Source: Ruminococcaceae bacterium UBA6364
GTDB taxonomy: Bacteria > Bacillota > Clostridia > Oscillospirales > Acutalibacteraceae
Assembly: GCA_002440045.1 (NCBI GenBank)
Contig: DJRI01000096.1
Location: 1-17,673, forward strand
DNA length: 17,673 nt
Direction of reading: 5' to 3'
In this document: piece after piece, positions 14,473-17,673 of the stretch
How positions within the stretch are numbered: position 1 is the first letter of the stretch
Layout: each line of letters begins with the position of its first letter
Translations under genes and position numbers: made by a program
The notes under the pieces: generated by a model
What the model was told of the DNA's origin: nothing
The model's database searches: none
Seen by the model: the letters and a program-made list of their open reading frames with translations, nothing else

Positions 14473-15060
14473 ATGCCGCCTAAGCCGAGGTTTACAAAAG
14501 AAGAAATAGTAAATGCCGCACTTTTAACCGTGTCAAAAAACGGTCCGCAGGCGCTTACGGCGCGCGAATTGGGCAAAAGCCTTTCAAGCTCCGCAAGGCC
14601 GATTTTTACGGTGTTTAAAAATATGGACGAATTGCGCGCCGAAGTCAAAAAGGCGGCAATGCTCCGTTTTGAAGACTTTTGCAAAGATGAATTTAAAGAT
14701 ATGCCCGAGTTTAAGCGCGTCGGAATGAAAATGGTGATGTTCGCATCGCACGAGCCGAAGCTTTTTTCTTTGCTTTTTATGAGCGAAAACAAAAACGCCG
14801 TCAGCTTTGACGATGTTTTCTCGGAATTGGGCACCGAAGCAGGGGCGTGCATTGACGCCGTTTGCCGCGATTATAATATGACGAGGGCAAGCGCAAAAAG
14901 AGTTTTTGAAAGCGTGTGGATATACACCTTCGGCGTGAGCGTTCTTTGCGCCACGGGCGCGTGCCGCTTCAAAGAGGACGAATTGAGCCGTATGTTAAGC
15001 GACGAGTTTTCTTCCGTGGCGGCGTTCGTGAAAAACGAAGAGAGTGCGCACGGAAAATAA
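14473..15060 (+). CDS. TetR/AcrR-family transcriptional regulator
   Basis: A 195-residue regulator. Residues about 8-55 form the TetR helix-turn-helix: FTKEEIVNAALLTVSKNG, then ALTARELGKSLSSSARPIFT and the Asp/Glu-rich helix DELRAEV. The rest is an all-helical ligand domain with no recognisable effector signature. The ribosome site (AGCCGGTG) is weak. No operator dyad was found in the short upstream gap, so its target is likely elsewhere or includes the promoter before relQ. It ends at a strong terminator shared with the convergent sigma-factor gene. Confidence 0.85.
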   Translation: MPPKPRFTKEEIVNAALLTVSKNGPQALTARELGKSLSSSARPIFTVFKNMDELRAEVKKAAMLRFEDFCKDEFKDMPEFKRVGMKMVMFASHEPKLFSLLFMSENKNAVSFDDVFSELGTEAGACIDAVCRDYNMTRASAKRVFESVWIYTFGVSVLCATGACRFKEDELSRMLSDEFSSVAAFVKNEESAHGK

Positions 15061-15083
15061 AATTTAAAATAATAAAGGCAAAG

Positions 15084-15118
15084 CCGCAATTTACTCACTT
15101 GGGTAAATTGCGGTTTTT
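15084..15118. terminator. Bidirectional terminator between TetR and sigma-factor genes
   Basis: CCGCAATTTAC (15084-15094) pairs perfectly with GTAAATTGCGG (15103-15113) around an 8-base loop, followed by TTTTT. The minus-strand stop codon overlaps the T-tract. Confidence 0.85.
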
Positions 15119-15602
15119 AATAAGAGGTCTCTTTTTTTAGCTTGTCCTTTGCTTCTTTCAGTCTGTTGCGCGCGCCCGAGGGCGAAATGCCAAGCGCCTT
15201 TCCCATTTCGGCACTGCTCATTCCAAGCTCTTTCATTTTTATGAGCTTGCGCTCCTCGGGGCTTAATTTCATAAATGCAAGGCGAATATCCGTGACGGCA
15301 GAAAAATCACTGCCGCCGAGAATTTCTTCGCATGCGTCAAGCGGACATTCGTTTAACGACAGGCTTTTTCTTAAAAAGTCGTTTTTAACGTTAGTCGCTA
15401 TTTTAAATACCAACGCCTTGTCGTTTTCGATTTGTTTCAGCGGATTTGCGCACAGATACATCCACAGCTTCATAAAGGTCTGCTGTGTAAGGTCGTCCGA
15501 AATATCGGCGTTAAATTGCTTTGTAAACCACGCGGCAATGCGCTTTCGGTATTTTTTGTAAAGATTGTCAAAGTTTTCGCTTTGAATGGGGGTATTGCTC
15601 AT
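15117..15602 (-). CDS. ECF-type RNA polymerase sigma factor
   Basis: A 161-residue sigma-70 family member with only regions 2 and 4. Region 2 spans about residues 10-80, with the core-binding and -10 recognition segment DDLTQQTFMKLW and IATNVKNDFLRK. Region 4 spans about 105-155, with LSPEERKLIKMKELGMSSAEMGKALGISPSG... as the -35 helix-turn-helix (here written in part). It is translationally coupled to the upstream gene by an ATGA overlap. No transmembrane anti-sigma factor is encoded nearby, so control may come from the upstream beta-solenoid-like protein or be transcriptional. Target promoters are not evident in the window. Confidence 0.88.
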   Translation of the reverse strand: MSNTPIQSENFDNLYKKYRKRIAAWFTKQFNADISDDLTQQTFMKLWMYLCANPLKQIENDKALVFKIATNVKNDFLRKSLSLNECPLDACEEILGGSDFSAVTDIRLAFMKLSPEERKLIKMKELGMSSAEMGKALGISPSGARNRLKEAKDKLKKETSY

Positions 15603-16270
15603 TCCGTTCTGATTGAGTCGCCCGCAAACGAAGTTGCGGCAACCGCGCCGTAGTTGTTTTCTGTGCAGATTATATCGTCACTCGCGCAAAAGATAATCTT
15701 TTTGTCTAAAATAAGCTGTGAAGAGACGCTGTCGTCTACTATTATACGGTCGCCTGCGACAATTGCGGTCGAATCGTTCAAGGCTTTAAGAAAATCGGCG
15801 GTGACTGTAACTCTGTCGTTAAAAACGCGCACATAATTAAATTCGGCACGGTTGCAAAGGCCGTTTGAAGAAATAACTTCCGTGTTTGAGCCGTTTTGAA
15901 TAATTGTAATGCCGTTAACGACAAGTCTTAAAGGCTTTTCGGTGTTTACGTTCATAACAACGCAAATTCCGTTTGTAATAACAACGGTATTTTCGGGGTC
16001 CGAAACGCTGTCTATAACACAGCAGCCGTTGTGCGCTTTTACGGTCACATTTTTTTCGAGCCTTAATTCGGAGCCTATGTTCTTTTTCGGGATTTTTGCA
16101 TAGTTCGCAAAAAATTCGGGTTCTGCGTCGGTCGGCAGTATAATAATCCCTGCGTTTTTAATGCCTTTTATTTCCGCAAGGCTTTCTGCTGTGGCGTCTC
16201 TTAAATCAATTCTGGACATATTTTTGATTATGCCCGTTTCGTCTTCTTTTTCATGGCGGTTAAAAATCAT
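15599..16270 (-). CDS. Beta-solenoid-like protein of unknown function, coupled to the sigma factor
   Basis: A 223-residue soluble protein that I cannot assign to a named family. The N-terminal 60 residues are mixed alpha/beta: DATAESLAEIKGIKNAGIII, then a LPTDAEPEFF...IPKKN segment. From about residue 72 the chain is strand-rich with an imperfect repeat carrying NG + hydrophobic at regular spacing: AHNGCCVID, ITNGICVVMN, VVNGITIIQ, SSNGLC. This recalls parallel beta-helix or bactofilin-like architecture. It has several cysteines but no signal peptide or membrane helix. AAAGG before the ATG supports the start. The stop overlaps the sigma-factor start, so a 1:1 partner or regulator role is the simplest inference. 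Confidence 0.7.
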   Translation of the reverse strand: MIFNRHEKEDETGIIKNMSRIDLRDATAESLAEIKGIKNAGIIILPTDAEPEFFANYAKIPKKNIGSELRLEKNVTVKAHNGCCVIDSVSDPENTVVITNGICVVMNVNTEKPLRLVVNGITIIQNGSNTEVISSNGLCNRAEFNYVRVFNDRVTVTADFLKALNDSTAIVAGDRIIVDDSVSSQLILDKKIIFCASDDIICTENNYGAVAATSFAGDSIRTE

Positions 16271-16292
16271 ATTAATTTCTGCCTTTCTTTGA

Positions 16293-16415
16293 TTATTTTA
16301 TTCCTTTTCTGATAACTCTCAATATAAAATCACAGCAGTTGTCGGTGTTTATGCCTAAAATATCGGGAGCAAGCGTAAGGAGGTTTTGGGGATTGGGTTT
16401 GTAAAAGCATCTCAT
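16293..16415 (-). CDS. Small 40-residue peptide at the head of the sigma-factor operon
   Basis: A short frame beginning MRCFYKPNPQNLLTLAPDIL and ending FILRVIRKGIK, with three cysteines (C3, C28, C29). The frame could extend upstream to 16508, but AAAGGAG lies 8 bases before the ATG at 16415, which fixes a 40-residue product. It lies 22 bases ahead of the beta-solenoid-like gene and downstream of a good promoter. It has no signal peptide. It might be a regulatory peptide, a leader peptide or a redox-sensing small protein; no homologue is recognised. Confidence 0.6.
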   Translation of the reverse strand: MRCFYKPNPQNLLTLAPDILGINTDNCCDFILRVIRKGIK

Positions 16416-16479
16416 AAAATTGTCTCCTTTTTTTGTGTTCTGCCCCCTTAGACGTTTGAAAAAGGATTTTGTCCTTAAA

Positions 16480-16508
16480 ATTTTAAAATATTTTTTATTT
16501 TTTTGCAA
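16480..16508 (-). promoter_or_regulatory. Promoter of the peptide/beta-solenoid/sigma operon
   Basis: On the minus strand TTGCAA (16508-16503), 17-base spacer made of A/T, TAAAAT (16485-16480). The leader to the first ATG is about 60 bases and contains a small stem AAGGA...TCCTT near 16463-16477. Confidence 0.6.
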
Positions 16509-16558
16509 GTTTTTTAAAAATCGCGCATTTTAATGAATAATATATGTTGTCTCTTAAA

Positions 16559-16592
16559 AAATCTTGTCTTACGGCAAGATTTGTGGTAATAT
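16559..16592 (+). promoter_or_regulatory. Promoter of the serine acetyltransferase gene with overlapping inverted repeat
   Basis: TTGTCT (16564-16569), 17-base spacer, TAATAT (16587-16592) with a TGG extension before the -10. An 8-bp perfect inverted repeat, AAATCTTG (16559-16566) and CAAGATTT (16575-16582), covers the -35 and spacer and is a candidate operator. No T-box or S-box features were found in the 40-base leader. Confidence 0.6.
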
Positions 16593-16632
16593 ATTCGGGA
16601 CATCTGTTTTTTTAAAATAGGGGTGTTGAGTT

Positions 16633-17484
16633 ATGGAAAATTTTATTGAAAATATGGAGCTTATAACGGGGACTGTGAAGGCGCTTGAGGACGCCGAGCG
16701 CGTTTCTTCAATGAAACGCCACGGCGCTACGCCCGACAGGCGCGAGGTCGTTAAGGTAATTAAAGACCTGCAGTCGCTTCTTTTCCCCGATTATTACAGA
16801 CACAGCGAGGGCAGTGAAAACGTGCTTTCGCAGACGGAGCTTCTTTTAAATATTTATAACAGGCTTGCAAAGCAGATTAAGGGCGCGTGCATATTCAGCG
16901 GCGAAAACAAAGAATGCTGTGCCGAAAAAATATGCGACGCTTTCATTAAAAGACTGCCTTTTGTAAAGTCTATGCTTATTAAAGATATTGAGGCTCTTTA
17001 TGAGGGCGACCCTGCGGCAAAATGCCGCGAAGAGGTGCTTATTTGCTACCCCGGGTTTTATGCTATTTCGATTTACCGCATAGCTCACGAGCTTTATTCT
17101 TTGGGCGTGCCGCTTATTCCGCGTATTATGACAGAGTTTGCCCACGAAAAAACGGGAATAGATATTCACGCAGGCGCAAAAATAGGCGAATATTTCTTTA
17201 TTGACCACGGCACGGGCCTTGTTGTCGGCGAGACCACGACAATAGGCGACAGGGTGAAAATTTATCAGGGCGTAACGCTCGGCGCAAAGAGCTTTAAGAC
17301 CGACGCCAGCGGCAACCCCGTAAAAAATATTAAACGCCACCCCGACATAGGAAACAATGTTGTTATTTATGCCAACGCAACAATCCTCGGCGGCGATACA
17401 AAAATCGGCGATAACTGCGTTATCGGCGGCAACGTGTGGCTTACGCACTCGGTGGAAGCGGGCAGCACGGTTTCGTATGAATAA
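16633..17484 (+). CDS. cysE: Serine O-acetyltransferase (CysE/EpsC type)
   Basis: A 283-residue enzyme that acetylates L-serine with acetyl-CoA, the first step of cysteine synthesis. Residues 1 to about 150 are the helical N-terminal domain (FPDYYRHSEG, then ICYPGFYAISIYRIAHELY). The C-terminal left-handed beta-helix begins near 175 with GIDIHAGAKIG, the active-site IDHGTGLVVGETTTIGD, YQGVTLGAKSFKTD, and RHPDIGNNVVIYANATILGG. The usual DIHPGA reads DIHAGA. Its length is in the range of the longer EpsC-type proteins. GGGGTG precedes the ATG. The partner cysteine synthase is not in the window, and the gene is monocistronic, ending at a terminator. An inverted repeat over its -35 suggests repression, possibly by a cysteine-responsive factor. 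Confidence 0.93.
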   Translation: MENFIENMELITGTVKALEDAERVSSMKRHGATPDRREVVKVIKDLQSLLFPDYYRHSEGSENVLSQTELLLNIYNRLAKQIKGACIFSGENKECCAEKICDAFIKRLPFVKSMLIKDIEALYEGDPAAKCREEVLICYPGFYAISIYRIAHELYSLGVPLIPRIMTEFAHEKTGIDIHAGAKIGEYFFIDHGTGLVVGETTTIGDRVKIYQGVTLGAKSFKTDASGNPVKNIKRHPDIGNNVVIYANATILGGDTKIGDNCVIGGNVWLTHSVEAGSTVSYE

Positions 17485-17506
17485 AATCCGTTATCGGCAA
17501 AATACA

Positions 17507-17539
17507 AGAGCTGTAAAAGTGGTTTACGGCTCTTTTTTT
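17507..17539 (+). terminator. Terminator after cysE
   Basis: AGAGCTGTAAA (17507-17517) pairs with TTTACGGCTCT (17523-17533) with one G-T wobble, followed by seven T. Confidence 0.85.
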
Positions 17540-17604
17540 GCGCGTCGGGCGGTTTTATAAGTACGGTTTTAATATAAAGTTTACATTTAAAGTTTGTCGG
17601 CATA

Positions 17605-17633
17605 TTGTCTTATTCGGCGCGTTGTGCTAATAT
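17605..17633 (+). promoter_or_regulatory. Promoter facing the right window edge
   Basis: TTGTCT (17605-17610), 17-base spacer, TAATAT (17628-17633), the same two hexamers and spacing as the cysE promoter. Its start point would fall at the beginning of the edge copy of the palindromic repeat, so the repeat or a gene beyond it would be transcribed. Confidence 0.45.
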
Positions 17634-17637
17634 ATGC

Positions 17638-17673
17638 TTAGGCATAAGAGAGCCGAACCGATACGGTTTTAAA
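17638..17673. repeat. Terminus of a further copy of the palindromic repeat, cut by the window end
   Basis: All 36 bases are identical to the reverse complement of 12872-12907, the right end of the 279-bp element. The element therefore continues past the window. Confidence 0.85.

Noticed and set aside
16349..16360. TTATGCCTAAAA resembling the repeat terminus
   Set aside because: It lies inside the small peptide's coding frame, matches only about 10 bases and lacks a second terminus.
16559..16582. Possible T-box or SAM riboswitch before cysE
   Set aside because: The leader is only about 40 bases and shows just an 8-bp inverted repeat over the -35, with no specifier loop, antiterminator or S-box motifs.

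Overview
The window reads as chromosomal DNA of a strictly anaerobic, low-to-mid GC member of the Clostridia (Bacillota), most likely an uncultured gut lineage of the Oscillospirales/Ruminococcaceae type. That placement is inference. It rests on the ferredoxin-linked 2-oxoacid oxidoreductase, the two ferredoxin-domain aldo/keto reductases, GGAGG/GAGGTG ribosome sites with several GTG and TTG starts, Gram-positive LexA boxes, and a RelQ-type small alarmone synthetase. No rRNA, tRNA, CRISPR array or complete insertion sequence was seen.

Layout. (1) 1-1953: the last three genes of a 2-oxoacid:ferredoxin oxidoreductase operon (alpha partial, beta, gamma), all overlapping, then a small conserved protein and a terminator. 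(2) 2561-4688: a minus-strand pair. A cytosolic metallophosphoesterase is followed by an ORF that joins the first ~48 residues of an FGGY sugar kinase to the tail of a LamG/DUF1080-like beta-sandwich domain. (3) 4709-7010: a C39-like cysteine-peptidase-fold protein converges on a membrane-anchored NodB deacetylase. The NodB gene is divergent from lexA, with two LexA boxes between or near the starts. (4) 7086-8885: a secreted SGNH/GDSL hydrolase with a C-terminal membrane anchor. (5) 8886-12626: a tight five-gene operon under a textbook MerR promoter with a 19-nt spacer: merR, two ferredoxin-domain aldo/keto reductases, an ECF-transporter S-component-like membrane protein and a DUF1893 protein. 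(6) 12629-12907: a 279-bp palindromic repeat with 28-bp terminal inverted repeats. The same terminus reappears at the right edge of the window, and a 48-bp miniature lies between the convergent genes at 5304-5351. (7) 13051-15118: an ICMT-type membrane methyltransferase, a RelQ-like (p)ppGpp synthetase and a TetR regulator. (8) 15117-16508: a minus-strand operon of a 40-residue peptide, a beta-solenoid-like protein of unknown function and an ECF-type sigma factor. (9) 16559-17539: serine O-acetyltransferase, then the edge copy of the repeat.

The parts most likely to hold undescribed biology are the MerR/AKR/AKR/ECF-S/DUF1893 operon, the sigma-factor operon without a recognisable anti-sigma factor, the palindromic repeat family, and the kinase/lectin chimera. 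The chimera may instead mark a deletion or an assembly join.
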